Source of the DNA: Lachnospiraceae bacterium
GTDB taxonomy: Bacteria; Bacillota; Clostridia; Lachnospirales; Lachnospiraceae
DNA: 32,334 nucleotides
NCBI GenBank assembly: GCA_009774535.1
Contig: VSNY01000028.1
Span: 1-32,334 of the forward strand
Reading direction: 5' to 3'
Shown here in pieces: positions 8,105-16,696 of this stretch; the stretch's first letter is position 1, and every line of letters begins with the position of its first letter. Made by a program: the position numbers and the translations under genes. The notes beneath the pieces were generated by a model, which saw only the letters and a program-made list of their open reading frames with translations, was not told where the DNA came from and made no database searches.

Positions 8105-10597
8105 CTATTTCAGCAATTCAATTCTCCGCAATGAAAAATCCTGGTATCTTCTTGTCAGATTCGGATTATAATACGGATCTCCCGCACTGATCAGATCTGC
8201 CCAGCGTGTCGTAAACAGATCCACCTCACGGTGATAGCGGGCCAGTTTTTCCACCGTATTTTCCGTTCCTCTGGATTTGTATTCATAATGGTGCAGCATC
8301 GCAAATGGGTTATAAACGACAAGCCGCCCGGTCTTACGCACTTTCAGACAATAATCAATATCATTATAGGCGACCTGCAAATCCGGGTCCATCCCGCCGA
8401 CTTCCTCAAAGACGCTTTTTTTCGTCATCAGGCACGCCGCCGTCACGGCGCTGTAATCCTGCGGACAGAAAATCCGGTTCAGATATCCGCCGTTTTCCTT
8501 TGGAAATCCCTGAAATCCTTCCCCGCAAATGCCGCCCAGCCCGACAATCACGCCTGCGTGCTGGATCGTATCGTCAAAATAAAACAGCCTGGCTCCGCAA
8601 ATACCTACATCGTCCCGCATACAGTACCCAAGCATTTCTTCCATAAAAGCAGGCTCGATCACTTCGGTATCATTGTTCAGCAGCAGAATATACTCCCCTT
8701 TGGACTCGGATACGCCGAAGTTGGTGATTTTGGAATAATTAAACGCATCTTTCCAATACACGACACGCACCCTCTGGTCCTGTGCCTGCAGTTTTTGATA
8801 ATAAGCAAACGTACTTTCCTGCGTACTGTTATTTTCAATAATTACAATTTCATAATTCGGATACGTACACTTTTTTAGTAAAGACTGCACACACGTATCC
8901 AGATCGTCAATATGATCCTTATTTGGAATATTGACGGATATCAGCGGCGTTTCTTTCCATTGATAAATGGTATGATAAATACCCGGCGTCTGCGAAGGCT
9001 CCGCGGCCGCCGGTATTCCCATCCGTTTGTAATGTTCGTTCACAATTGCCGCCCCGTCAAAACGCGTCTGCCTGCCGCTCTCTGCCGCGTGATAAACAAC
9101 CCGCTGCAAATGACCGACGCACGACGCCGCTTCGCACGCACGCAAATAATAGTCATAAGACGCGTCTTCCTGATATACCGGATTCCACGGCCCAGCTTTT
9201 TGCGCCACATCTTCCCGCACCAGCACCAAATGCCCCAAATAATTGACTGCCCGCAGCAAATCAATATTAAAATCCGATTTAAATACAGGGTCCCGGTAAG
9301 TCTTGCCGTCTTCAGCAATCTGGTCTTCATCCGTATAACACAGATCTGTTTTGGGACGGCGTTCTATCAGCTTTACACAGCTGTATAGCGCATCCGGCTC
9401 CAAGGTGTCAGACGGCTCGAGCAGCGTCAGCCACGCTGCCTGTCCGGCCTTGTCACACTCAGCCAGCTGCGCCCTTGCAGCCAGAACTTCACGCATCCCC
9501 TGCGCAATCCGCCGCTGTACCCCATCCTGCCCTTTTATGACAGCCAGGCAGAGTTTTTGTTCCGGTATCTGTCCGCGGGCCCGCTCCAGCAGCTTGTCTT
9601 TTTCCGGATCTGAGCAGACAATCGTCCATTTCCAGTTCGCGTATGTCTGGTTTTTCACCGCAGTTATCGTTGCGGCAAAAGAATGGCTGTCCTGATAAGG
9701 CGTCACCACATTAATCAGCGGACAAAACGCTCCCTGTTCCCTTCTCTGGCGGGCCAGCTCCTTTTCCGACGGCATATTTTTCCTGCGCCATTTCATGTAA
9801 TTGCCAGTGTCCCCGACCAGTTCATACAATTCGTTCACCGCACGCTTGCATGCCTTTTTCAGACCGTTGCGCTTTCTGAAATAATTCGCCTTTTTGATAT
9901 AAAACAGCAGACGGTTCCGGTCAACAGCGCGAAATTCCCTCGTTACCGAATGTTCCCCGTCCGTAATCTGCAGCGCCAGTTTCTTTCTGCTATTCACCGG
10001 AACCGTCACGCTGAATCCACAGTCATACAGCTGTCTGGCTTCCCGGAACTCCAGCGCGACATCCTGCTTCGGGAAATGGCTGACTTCACATTTCACTGGT
10101 TCTTTTGCCTGATCAAAGACATTAATCTTAATCGGCTTGGCAGAAGCCGCCCAACCGGTTACTACACAGCTGGCTCCAGTAGACTGGATACTTGTAATCC
10201 GGTAATTCAACTGTCCCTGAAGCCTGCGCAGCTGCGGCACACGGCGCTCATACACACGGGTACCGTCCGCCAGGCACAAAAACAGCCTGCGGTAGCGGGA
10301 CAGATCCTGCGGCAGCTTTGCCAGAATCACATATTCCGCCCTGACTTTCATATCATGCTTGGCATATTTCTGACCCACAGAATCATCCGAAAAACAAAGC
10401 ACCCGGATATCCGCCTTTTTACAGTCCAAAAACACGGAAAACAACTCCGCTCCGGACACGTCTTTTCCAGACGCGCGTTCTGCGGACACCCCCGTCCTGC
10501 CGGATGCAGCTTCATCCTCAAACCACCCGGTCAGCACATAGGTGTCTTTGTCCGCTATATGAAAATGTCCTTCCCGTACTACAAATCTTCCACTCAT
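8105..10597 (-). CDS. Tandem GT2 glycosyltransferase with duplicated N-terminal beta domain
   Basis: About 830 residues. The first 230 or so are beta-rich and contain two copies of a module marked by a TGW motif (TYVLTGWF near residue 21, CVVTGWAA near residue 145). A basic helical linker (about 230-290) leads to a first GT2-like domain (about 294-540: CPLINVVTPYQD, LEPSDTLEPDALY, CYTDEDQI, QEDASYDYYLR) and a second, more canonical GT2 domain (about 552-780: PLISVNIPNKDHIDDL, IVIIENNST, LLLNNDTEVIEP, YNDIDYCLKVRKTGR). It probably polymerises or extends the rhamnose glycan. I chose the ATG at 10597 (AAGGG at 8 nt) over the TTG at 10603. It sits between rmlB and rmlA. Exact specificity is unknown. 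Confidence 0.92.
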   Translation of the reverse strand: MSGRFVVREGHFHIADKDTYVLTGWFEDEAASGRTGVSAERASGKDVSGAELFSVFLDCKKADIRVLCFSDDSVGQKYAKHDMKVRAEYVILAKLPQDLSRYRRLFLCLADGTRVYERRVPQLRRLQGQLNYRITSIQSTGASCVVTGWAASAKPIKINVFDQAKEPVKCEVSHFPKQDVALEFREARQLYDCGFSVTVPVNSRKKLALQITDGEHSVTREFRAVDRNRLLFYIKKANYFRKRNGLKKACKRAVNELYELVGDTGNYMKWRRKNMPSEKELARQRREQGAFCPLINVVTPYQDSHSFAATITAVKNQTYANWKWTIVCSDPEKDKLLERARGQIPEQKLCLAVIKGQDGVQRRIAQGMREVLAARAQLAECDKAGQAAWLTLLEPSDTLEPDALYSCVKLIERRPKTDLCYTDEDQIAEDGKTYRDPVFKSDFNIDLLRAVNYLGHLVLVREDVAQKAGPWNPVYQEDASYDYYLRACEAASCVGHLQRVVYHAAESGRQTRFDGAAIVNEHYKRMGIPAAAEPSQTPGIYHTIYQWKETPLISVNIPNKDHIDDLDTCVQSLLKKCTYPNYEIVIIENNSTQESTFAYYQKLQAQDQRVRVVYWKDAFNYSKITNFGVSESKGEYILLLNNDTEVIEPAFMEEMLGYCMRDDVGICGARLFYFDDTIQHAGVIVGLGGICGEGFQGFPKENGGYLNRIFCPQDYSAVTAACLMTKKSVFEEVGGMDPDLQVAYNDIDYCLKVRKTGRLVVYNPFAMLHHYEYKSRGTENTVEKLARYHREVDLFTTRWADLISAGDPYYNPNLTRRYQDFSLRRIELLK

Positions 10598-10608
10598 AGG
10601 CAAAGCCC

Positions 10609-11691
10609 TTATTTTCCTTTATACATTTCTTCATAATAGTTCTGGTAATCGCCGCTCGTCACATCTGCCATCCAATCTTCATGCGCAAAATACCACGCAA
10701 TCGTCTTTTTAATCCCGTCACGAAACATGGTTTCCGGCTCCCAGCCGATTTCCGCCCGGATTTTGTCCGGCGCGATCGCATAGCGGCGGTCATGTCCCTT
10801 GCGGTCTTCCACAAAAGTGATCAGATCCGTACTGATCCGGCTGCGCCGTTCATCTTCTTTTGGAAGCATCTCCAGCAGCGTATCCAAAATCGTATGGATA
10901 ATTTCAATATTCTGCTTTTCATTATGCCCTCCGATATTATAAGTCTCGCCCAGGCGCCCCTTTTCCATCACAAGATCAATGGCTTTGGCATGGTCGTCCA
11001 CATACAGCCAGTCCCGTACATTTTTTCCGTCCCCGTATACCGGCAGACTTTTCCCATGCAGCGCATTGTTGATCATCAGCGGAATCAGTTTTTCCGGAAA
11101 CTGGTACGGCCCGTAATTATTCGAGCAGTTCGTAATATTTGCCGGAAAACGATAGGTGTCGATATAAGATTTTACAAGCATGTCCGAAGCCGCTTTGCTG
11201 GCGCTGTACGGGCTGTGCGGTGCATAAGGCGTTGTTTCATAGAAATATCCGCCGTCTTCATCCAGGGAGCCATATACTTCATCCGTTGAAACATGCAAAA
11301 ATTTTTTGTCTTCCAAAAATCCGCCGTCCGCCAGTTCCCACGCTTCTTTCGCGCAGTTGAGCATCACCGCGGTTCCCATCACATTGGTCTGTACAAAGAC
11401 CTCCGGATTGCGGATGCTGCGGTCCACATGCGATTCCGCTGCAAAATGCACGACCCGGTCGATCTCATGCGCCTGAAAAACAGCCCGGATCGCTTCCTTA
11501 TCACAAATATCCGCTTTGACAAACAGATAATTTTCCCGTCCTTCCAATTCTTTTAAATTGGCAAGATTGCCCGCATACGTCAGCGCATCTACGTTAATAA
11601 TCCGTATCTCATACCCATATTTGCGAAACATATAATGAATAAAATTTGACCCGATAAAACCGGCTCCGCCAGTCACCAGATAAGTCCTCAT
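10609..11691 (-). CDS. rmlB: dTDP-glucose 4,6-dehydratase
   Basis: Second step of dTDP-L-rhamnose synthesis: NAD-dependent conversion of dTDP-glucose to dTDP-4-keto-6-deoxyglucose. The 360-residue extended SDR has the Rossmann motif TGGAGFIGSNFI at residues 7-18, the substrate segment HFAAESHVDRSI, the STDEVYGSL catalytic Thr-Asp-Glu, and the YSASKAASD Tyr-x3-Lys pair. NCSNNYGPYQFPEKLIPLMI and RDWLYVDDHAKAI are also diagnostic. Length is normal and no key residue is missing. A GGAG site lies 10 nt before the ATG. Confidence 0.97.
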   Translation of the reverse strand: MRTYLVTGGAGFIGSNFIHYMFRKYGYEIRIINVDALTYAGNLANLKELEGRENYLFVKADICDKEAIRAVFQAHEIDRVVHFAAESHVDRSIRNPEVFVQTNVMGTAVMLNCAKEAWELADGGFLEDKKFLHVSTDEVYGSLDEDGGYFYETTPYAPHSPYSASKAASDMLVKSYIDTYRFPANITNCSNNYGPYQFPEKLIPLMINNALHGKSLPVYGDGKNVRDWLYVDDHAKAIDLVMEKGRLGETYNIGGHNEKQNIEIIHTILDTLLEMLPKEDERRSRISTDLITFVEDRKGHDRRYAIAPDKIRAEIGWEPETMFRDGIKKTIAWYFAHEDWMADVTSGDYQNYYEEMYKGK

Positions 11692-11710
11692 AGTTGCAAC
11701 TCTCCTTCCG

Positions 11711-11736
11711 ACCGTTTCAACACTTTGCCAAACGGT
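11711..11736. repeat. Intercistronic hairpin between rmlB and rmlD
   Basis: ACCGTTT (11711-11717) and AAACGGT (11730-11736) form a 7-bp inverted repeat with a 12-nt loop in the 57-bp gap between rmlD and rmlB. The arms share the AACCGTT core of the hairpin at 7128-7158. It does not carry a terminator T-tract. Confidence 0.45.
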
Positions 11737-11748
11737 TATCTTATTTAT

Positions 11749-12591
11749 CTACAGAATTCCCATTAAATATACCCGCAGCGCATCCTGCCACTGCTGCATC
11801 TGCAGATCCGTCGTCAGCCGCAACATCCGGTTGTCCAGCACCGAATAAGCCGGACGCTTTGCCGCCGCGCCAAACTCCCGCGTCGTAATGTTCTCTACTT
11901 TTGTCATTTTTCCCGCCTGCCGGAATATTTCCGCGGCAAATTCCGCCCAACTGCACTGCCCTTCGCAGGTACCGTGGAAGACACCGTAGTTTTCCGTCGG
12001 CTCCAGTCTGTGCATCATTTTTGCCAGCTGCGCGGCGCTGGTCGGAGTACCGACCTGATCGCCGACCACGCGCACCATGTCGTTTGTCTCCGACAGACGC
12101 AGCATCGTACCGACGAAATTTTTTCCCTCGCCATACAGCCATGCCGTGCGAATAATAAAATACCGCTCTGCAAAATCCTTTACAAACTGTTCGCCCGCCA
12201 GTTTTGTCGAACCATAAACGTTCAGCGGGTTCGGACGGTCTGTCTCGGTATACGGTGTATCCGTATCTCCGGAAAACACATAATCCGTAGAAATCTGAAA
12301 CAGTTTTGCCCCGGTTTCGCGCGACGCGATCGCCAGATTACGCGGGCCAACCGCGTTGATGCAAAACGCTTTGTCAGATTCCGATTCACACAGATCAACG
12401 GCCGTCATCGCGCCGCAGTTCATAATTACATCCGGCCGTTCCGCACGCACCAGACGCAGAACCGCATCCATATCCGTAAGATCCAGCTGCGGCACATCCG
12501 TATTGACGATCTGCACCTGTTCTCCTTCGTATTCCCGATTCAGGGCTCTTCCCAGCTGCCCGCTGCATCCGGTGATCAATATTTTCTTCAT
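11749..12591 (-). CDS. rmlD: dTDP-4-dehydrorhamnose reductase
   Basis: Last step of dTDP-L-rhamnose synthesis, NAD(P)H-dependent reduction of the 4-keto sugar. The 280-residue SDR has the N-terminal nucleotide motif ITGCSGQLGRAL, the diagnostic MNCGAMTAVDLCE segment, ISTDYVFSGD, the catalytic Tyr-x3-Lys in NVYGSTKLAGEQF, and RTAWLYGEGKNFVGTML. All are as expected for RmlD. AGGAG is 10 nt before the ATG. The start is only 5 bp after the HPr stop codon, so these two genes are almost certainly co-translated or at least co-transcribed. Confidence 0.96.
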   Translation of the reverse strand: MKKILITGCSGQLGRALNREYEGEQVQIVNTDVPQLDLTDMDAVLRLVRAERPDVIMNCGAMTAVDLCESESDKAFCINAVGPRNLAIASRETGAKLFQISTDYVFSGDTDTPYTETDRPNPLNVYGSTKLAGEQFVKDFAERYFIIRTAWLYGEGKNFVGTMLRLSETNDMVRVVGDQVGTPTSAAQLAKMMHRLEPTENYGVFHGTCEGQCSWAEFAAEIFRQAGKMTKVENITTREFGAAAKRPAYSVLDNRMLRLTTDLQMQQWQDALRVYLMGIL

Positions 12592-12596
12592 TTTAC

Positions 12597-12863
12597 CTAC
12601 TCTCCTAATCCGAACTCGATCAGCGCAATCATCTCATGCAGCGCCTTTTCCTCGTCCTCGCCTTCACAGATCAGTTCGATCTCATCCCCACTTTTAATGC
12701 AGGCTCCTAATACACTCAGCACGCTTTTCGCATTGGCAATATTTTCCCCGCCGTATTTAAACGTAACGACGGAACTATACTCGATCGCACTTTTACATAA
12801 AACTCCCGCCGGGCGCAGATGCAGTCCCGTAGGATTTTTTATCTTTACCTTTTGACTAACCAT
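12597..12863 (-). CDS. HPr-family phosphocarrier protein
   Basis: An 88-residue HPr. The phosphorylatable histidine is at position 15 in TGLHLRPAG, which distinguishes it from Crh-type paralogs that lack the His. The regulatory serine region (NAKSVLSVLG, Ser47) that HPr kinase modifies in Firmicutes is also present. In the PTS, HPr passes phosphate from EI to the EIIA domains; the Ser form is the catabolite co-repressor. GAGGT lies 7 nt upstream of the ATG. Its place between glmM and rmlD, with gaps of 11 and 5 bp, is not the classic ptsHI context, so it may be a paralog with a local role or simply the cell's HPr in an odd place. Confidence 0.93.
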   Translation of the reverse strand: MVSQKVKIKNPTGLHLRPAGVLCKSAIEYSSVVTFKYGGENIANAKSVLSVLGACIKSGDEIELICEGEDEEKALHEMIALIEFGLGE

Positions 12864-12874
12864 CTTTTCTACCT

Positions 12875-14224
12875 CTATAACATGATTTTTGTAATTAACT
12901 CTGCCAGTTCCCTGGCTTCTTTATCGATTTCCTGCTGGTTCTTCCCTTCGATCATTACGCGGACAAGCGGTTCTGTGCCTGACGGACGGATCAGCACCCG
13001 GCCTTCGCCGTTAAATTTCTTCTCCAGACGGCTGATTGCTTCCTCAATCTCCGCATATTCCATATAATGTTCTTTTTTGTGGTTCGGCACTTTGGCATTT
13101 ACTAACGCCTGCGGATAAATTTCCATAACCGCTGCAAGCTCAGACAGTTTTTTGCGCGTATCTACCATAACCTGCAGCACATGCAGTGCGCTTAACAGTC
13201 CGTCGCCCGTTGTATTATCGTCCAGAAAAATGATATGGCCGGATTGCTCCCCACCAATATTATACCCGTTTTCGCGCATATTTTCCAGCACATAACGATC
13301 TCCGACTTTTGTCTTTTCCACATGGATGCCATTTTTCTGGCCCATCACTGTAAAGCCCAGATTGCTCATAACTGTAACTACAATTGTATCTTTTTTTAGC
13401 GTTCCTTTCTGCTTCATATAATTGCCGCAGATTGCCATCAGCTGATCGCCGTCTACCAGGTTTCCTTTCTCGTCAACTGCCAGCAAACGGTCTGCATCGC
13501 CGTCAAACGCAAGCCCGATATCGGCTTTTTCGTATACAACCCTTGCCTTTAATTCATCCATATGCGTAGAGCCGCAGTTTGCGTTAATATTCGTTCCGTC
13601 CGGATTCGTATGAATCGCGATCAAATCTGCGCCCAGTTCGCGCAGCGCCTTTACAGACGTATAATAAGCCGCGCCTTCAGCACAGTCCGCTACGATCTTT
13701 AATCCGTGCAGATTGACCGGCACACATTTTTTAATAAATTCTACATATTTATCCCGAATGTCAAACCGATAGTCAATCCTGCCTACACCGGAACCGATCG
13801 GAAGCGTTACATCTTTCATATGGTTTTTAATCAGCGCTTCGATTTCATCTTCCAGCTCATCCGACAGCTTATAACCGTCACCGTTAAAAAATTTGATTCC
13901 ATTAAATTCCATCGGATTATGGGACGCCGAAATCATAACTCCCGCATCCACCTTATGGCGTCTGGTCAGATACGCCACCGCGGGAGTCGGAAGTACGCCG
14001 ACATAAATCGCGTTGGCGCCTACCGAACAGATGCCCGCCATCAATGCGCTGGCAAGCATCCCGCCGGAAATACGGGTGTCGCAGCCGACGATCAGTGTCG
14101 GCTGGTGTTCTTTTTCCCGCGTCAGCACAAATGCGCCTGCCTGCCCAAGCTGCGTTGCCAGTTCAATCGTAAGTTCCGCTCCCGCAACCCCTCTGACACC
14201 GTCTGTTCCAAACATTCTGCCCAT
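12875..14224 (-). CDS. glmM: Phosphoglucosamine mutase
   Basis: Converts glucosamine-6-phosphate to glucosamine-1-phosphate for UDP-GlcNAc and peptidoglycan synthesis. The 449-residue protein starts MGRMFGTDGVRG, has the phosphoserine loop MISASHNPMEFNG with catalytic Ser101, the metal-binding DGDADR loop, the GGEQSGHIIF sugar-binding loop, and the C-terminal RPSGTEPLVRVM phosphate-binding loop. Length is standard. It begins 2 bp after the cdaR stop, matching the conserved cdaA-cdaR-glmM arrangement of Firmicutes, where GlmM binds and inhibits CdaA. Confidence 0.97.
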   Translation of the reverse strand: MGRMFGTDGVRGVAGAELTIELATQLGQAGAFVLTREKEHQPTLIVGCDTRISGGMLASALMAGICSVGANAIYVGVLPTPAVAYLTRRHKVDAGVMISASHNPMEFNGIKFFNGDGYKLSDELEDEIEALIKNHMKDVTLPIGSGVGRIDYRFDIRDKYVEFIKKCVPVNLHGLKIVADCAEGAAYYTSVKALRELGADLIAIHTNPDGTNINANCGSTHMDELKARVVYEKADIGLAFDGDADRLLAVDEKGNLVDGDQLMAICGNYMKQKGTLKKDTIVVTVMSNLGFTVMGQKNGIHVEKTKVGDRYVLENMRENGYNIGGEQSGHIIFLDDNTTGDGLLSALHVLQVMVDTRKKLSELAAVMEIYPQALVNAKVPNHKKEHYMEYAEIEEAISRLEKKFNGEGRVLIRPSGTEPLVRVMIEGKNQQEIDKEARELAELITKIML

Positions 14225-14226
14225 TT

Positions 14227-15723
14227 TTATTCATCCTCCAAATCTGTTGTTGTCTGGTCACTTTGATTTTCCTGATTATTTTGATGATCCTGGCGATCTG
14301 GTTCCTGTGCGTCGGACTCTGTATCGCGCGCATTCGCGCCGTCTTCCGGATCAGTCTGTGTATCCTGCGGATGATCCCCGTCCGGCTCTTCGGTATCCGG
14401 GCTTTCTGTATCTGTTCCGCCCGCATCCGGATCATTTTGATCCGGCTCTCCGGCATCCGGATTGTCCGTATTATTATCTTCAGAACGAATCGTAAAGGAT
14501 ACCGAAGTCTCGCCAACTATATATTTTTTTTCGTCCAGCGTCAGCTGCAGCGGCTTTACATGCCTGCCTGCCGCAAGCCCGCTGACGTCCAGGATCGGAC
14601 GCAGCGCATTGACCGTCAGATTGTTCAGGTCGTCCGCCAGCCCGTAAATCTCTATTTCCACATTTCTGTCAAGGAAATCAATCTGGTACCCTTCCCGCAG
14701 GTCATCCACGCCGATATTTCTGACCGGAATCGTAAATACCCTGCGTTCCAGCTGCTCAATATCGATCTTCACCGTTACCGCGGCTTCCATAGATTTATTC
14801 AGCGAAACACCGCCTGGCAGATACTGGTTCAGATCTACTTTCTGTTCAAATTTTTCACTCGCGCCTTCCACACTGATGACGTCTTCCGGAATCACAATCG
14901 CACTGATGGAATTCAGGATATCGGATTTCCCCTTGATCGTCACTTCTGCCGGTTCCGCCGCGGCTGAAATGACCTCATAGCCTTCTGCCGGCTCTCCGCT
15001 GTAGCTGACTTTGATCGGCACGGTCTTTTGCGATACAATTCCTGCCTTGACCGTTACAATATCCAGACTTAGCGTCAGCCGCGTTGTATCCACAATCTCT
15101 CCCGCCTCGTCTAACAAAACAGGCACTACGCTGTCCGAAATATCAGCGCTCATATTGGTAACGTCAATGGCGGCTTTTACCGTATCGATTTTTGAAACTA
15201 CCTGTTTTGGCCCGGAAACCCATAAACGATTCGGTTCTACAACCATAGAACCAATTGCATAACCTTCCGCCGGCTCTCCCTGTGCTACAGGAAGAATCAC
15301 AAACGCCTGGCGCATGAGATCTTCCAGCAGCACTCTTAATTCACGGGTACGCTTAGAAATCGTCAGCTTGCTGGAATGACGCAGAGCCGTAATCTCTACC
15401 GGAACCACATTTTCCTTCTCTCCCTGAATCAGCTTGCTCATATCCGCAACCGCCTTAAAATCCGAACTGCTTAGTTCTTCTACGATATTGCGCGATCCTA
15501 ATACATTAAATGAAACTTTCATCGCGTCCGGCTCAAGCTCATAATATTTATTCATCGACGTAATCGCGTCTTCATTTTCTACTGTGACCGCAACTGTAAA
15601 AGCTCTTCTGATCACCGGTTCATCCAGGTTCACAACCGCAAGCCACATCGTTACTGCAAATAAAAACGCCAGCATTTTCAATCCCAGATTCCTAGTCAGT
15701 ATTTTTACGACGTTTCTTAGCAT
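14227..15723 (-). CDS. cdaR: CdaR (YbbR-domain) regulator of diadenylate cyclase, acidic C-terminal tail
   Basis: A 498-residue single-pass membrane protein. A short basic N-terminus is followed by one membrane helix (about 15-32, LKMLAFLFAVTMWLAVV), then about four YbbR repeats outside the membrane to about residue 415. The last 80 or so residues are very rich in Asp, Glu, Asn, Gln, Pro and Thr and predicted disordered. YbbR/CdaR proteins bind the diadenylate cyclase CdaA and modulate its activity. The ribosome site AAAGGAGG is unusually strong and lies within the cdaA 3' end, with which this gene overlaps by 32 bp. The long acidic tail is not part of the usual domain and is discussed as a finding. 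Confidence 0.94.
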   Translation of the reverse strand: MLRNVVKILTRNLGLKMLAFLFAVTMWLAVVNLDEPVIRRAFTVAVTVENEDAITSMNKYYELEPDAMKVSFNVLGSRNIVEELSSSDFKAVADMSKLIQGEKENVVPVEITALRHSSKLTISKRTRELRVLLEDLMRQAFVILPVAQGEPAEGYAIGSMVVEPNRLWVSGPKQVVSKIDTVKAAIDVTNMSADISDSVVPVLLDEAGEIVDTTRLTLSLDIVTVKAGIVSQKTVPIKVSYSGEPAEGYEVISAAAEPAEVTIKGKSDILNSISAIVIPEDVISVEGASEKFEQKVDLNQYLPGGVSLNKSMEAAVTVKIDIEQLERRVFTIPVRNIGVDDLREGYQIDFLDRNVEIEIYGLADDLNNLTVNALRPILDVSGLAAGRHVKPLQLTLDEKKYIVGETSVSFTIRSEDNNTDNPDAGEPDQNDPDAGGTDTESPDTEEPDGDHPQDTQTDPEDGANARDTESDAQEPDRQDHQNNQENQSDQTTTDLEDE

Positions 15724-16588
15724 CCTTCAACCTCCTTTGCAGCAACTGCAGACGAGACTGCTCCCGCTCCGCGTTTTGTATGACTTTCAAATGTTCGCGA
15801 AGTCCATCCTGGTCCAGATTGCGGAAAATACGCCCGGTCTTTGCCACTGATACAGCTCCGGTTTCTTCTGATACAATAATCGTCAGGGAATCGCTCACTT
15901 CGCTGATCCCGATTGCCGCGCGGTGCCTCGTTCCCAGCTCCTTGCTGATCGCCATACTGTCAGACAGCGGCAGATAACAGGTTGCCGCCACGACCCGGTC
16001 CCCCCGGACAATAATCGCTCCGTCATGCAGCGGCGTATTTTTCTCAAAGATATTAATTAACAGCTGGCTGGTAAGCAGGGAATCCAATTCAATGCCCGTA
16101 CGCTCATATTCTGTCAGTACAATATCCTGTTCTACTACAATCAGCGCCCCGGTCTTCACCTTCCCCATTTCAAAGGAAGCTTTTACAAGCTCATTAATCG
16201 TCCGGTCGCTGAAACGGCCCGACTCCTGCATAATTCCAAAGTCAAACAGCGCCGTCACAAATTTTTTCCGTCCCAGCTGGTCCAGCGCTTTTCGCAATTC
16301 CGGCTGGAAAATCACCGCCAGCCCCATCAGCGCTACGTCTACCGTCCTGCTTGCCAGCCACAAAATCGTATTCATCTGGAACATCGCCGCGATCAGGATA
16401 AACAGCAGAATCACAACAATCCCTTTAAACAGCATCCACGCCCGCGTCCCTTTGATCCATACAAGCACATGGTAAAATAAAAATGTAATAATAAAAATCT
16501 CAACTACATCGGTAAGTCTTATTTTCTGCGGAGTCCAGTACATATACTTTTCCGCAAATCCTTGTAATGTACTGATAAATACCTGCAC
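15692..16588 (-). CDS. cdaA: Membrane diadenylate cyclase (c-di-AMP synthase)
   Basis: Makes cyclic di-AMP from two ATP. Three membrane helices lie in the N-terminal 85 residues (EIFIITFLFYHVLVW, IVVILLFILIAAMF, and the one leading to VALMGLAVIFQPELR), followed by the DAC domain. The two catalytic motifs are intact: DGA in PLHDGAIIV and RHR in GTRHRAAIGISE. The frame is open to a TTG at 16618, but the GTG at 16588 has AGGA 9 nt upstream and fits the family's N-terminus better. The 108-bp gap to the preceding gene contains no clear terminator, so cdaA probably belongs to the long operon. c-di-AMP controls K+ and osmolyte transport and wall integrity in Firmicutes. Confidence 0.95.
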   Translation of the reverse strand: MQVFISTLQGFAEKYMYWTPQKIRLTDVVEIFIITFLFYHVLVWIKGTRAWMLFKGIVVILLFILIAAMFQMNTILWLASRTVDVALMGLAVIFQPELRKALDQLGRKKFVTALFDFGIMQESGRFSDRTINELVKASFEMGKVKTGALIVVEQDIVLTEYERTGIELDSLLTSQLLINIFEKNTPLHDGAIIVRGDRVVAATCYLPLSDSMAISKELGTRHRAAIGISEVSDSLTIIVSEETGAVSVAKTGRIFRNLDQDGLREHLKVIQNAEREQSRLQLLQRRLKDAKKRRKNTD

Positions 16589-16696
16589 AATGTCACTTCC
16601 TTTCCCCAAAAAGCCCAAACCCGCTGATCTTACACTGCCAGCCCGGCTCGTTTATTCGCAATCCGTCTTCGTCCTGCAGATCCGGATATGCACACG

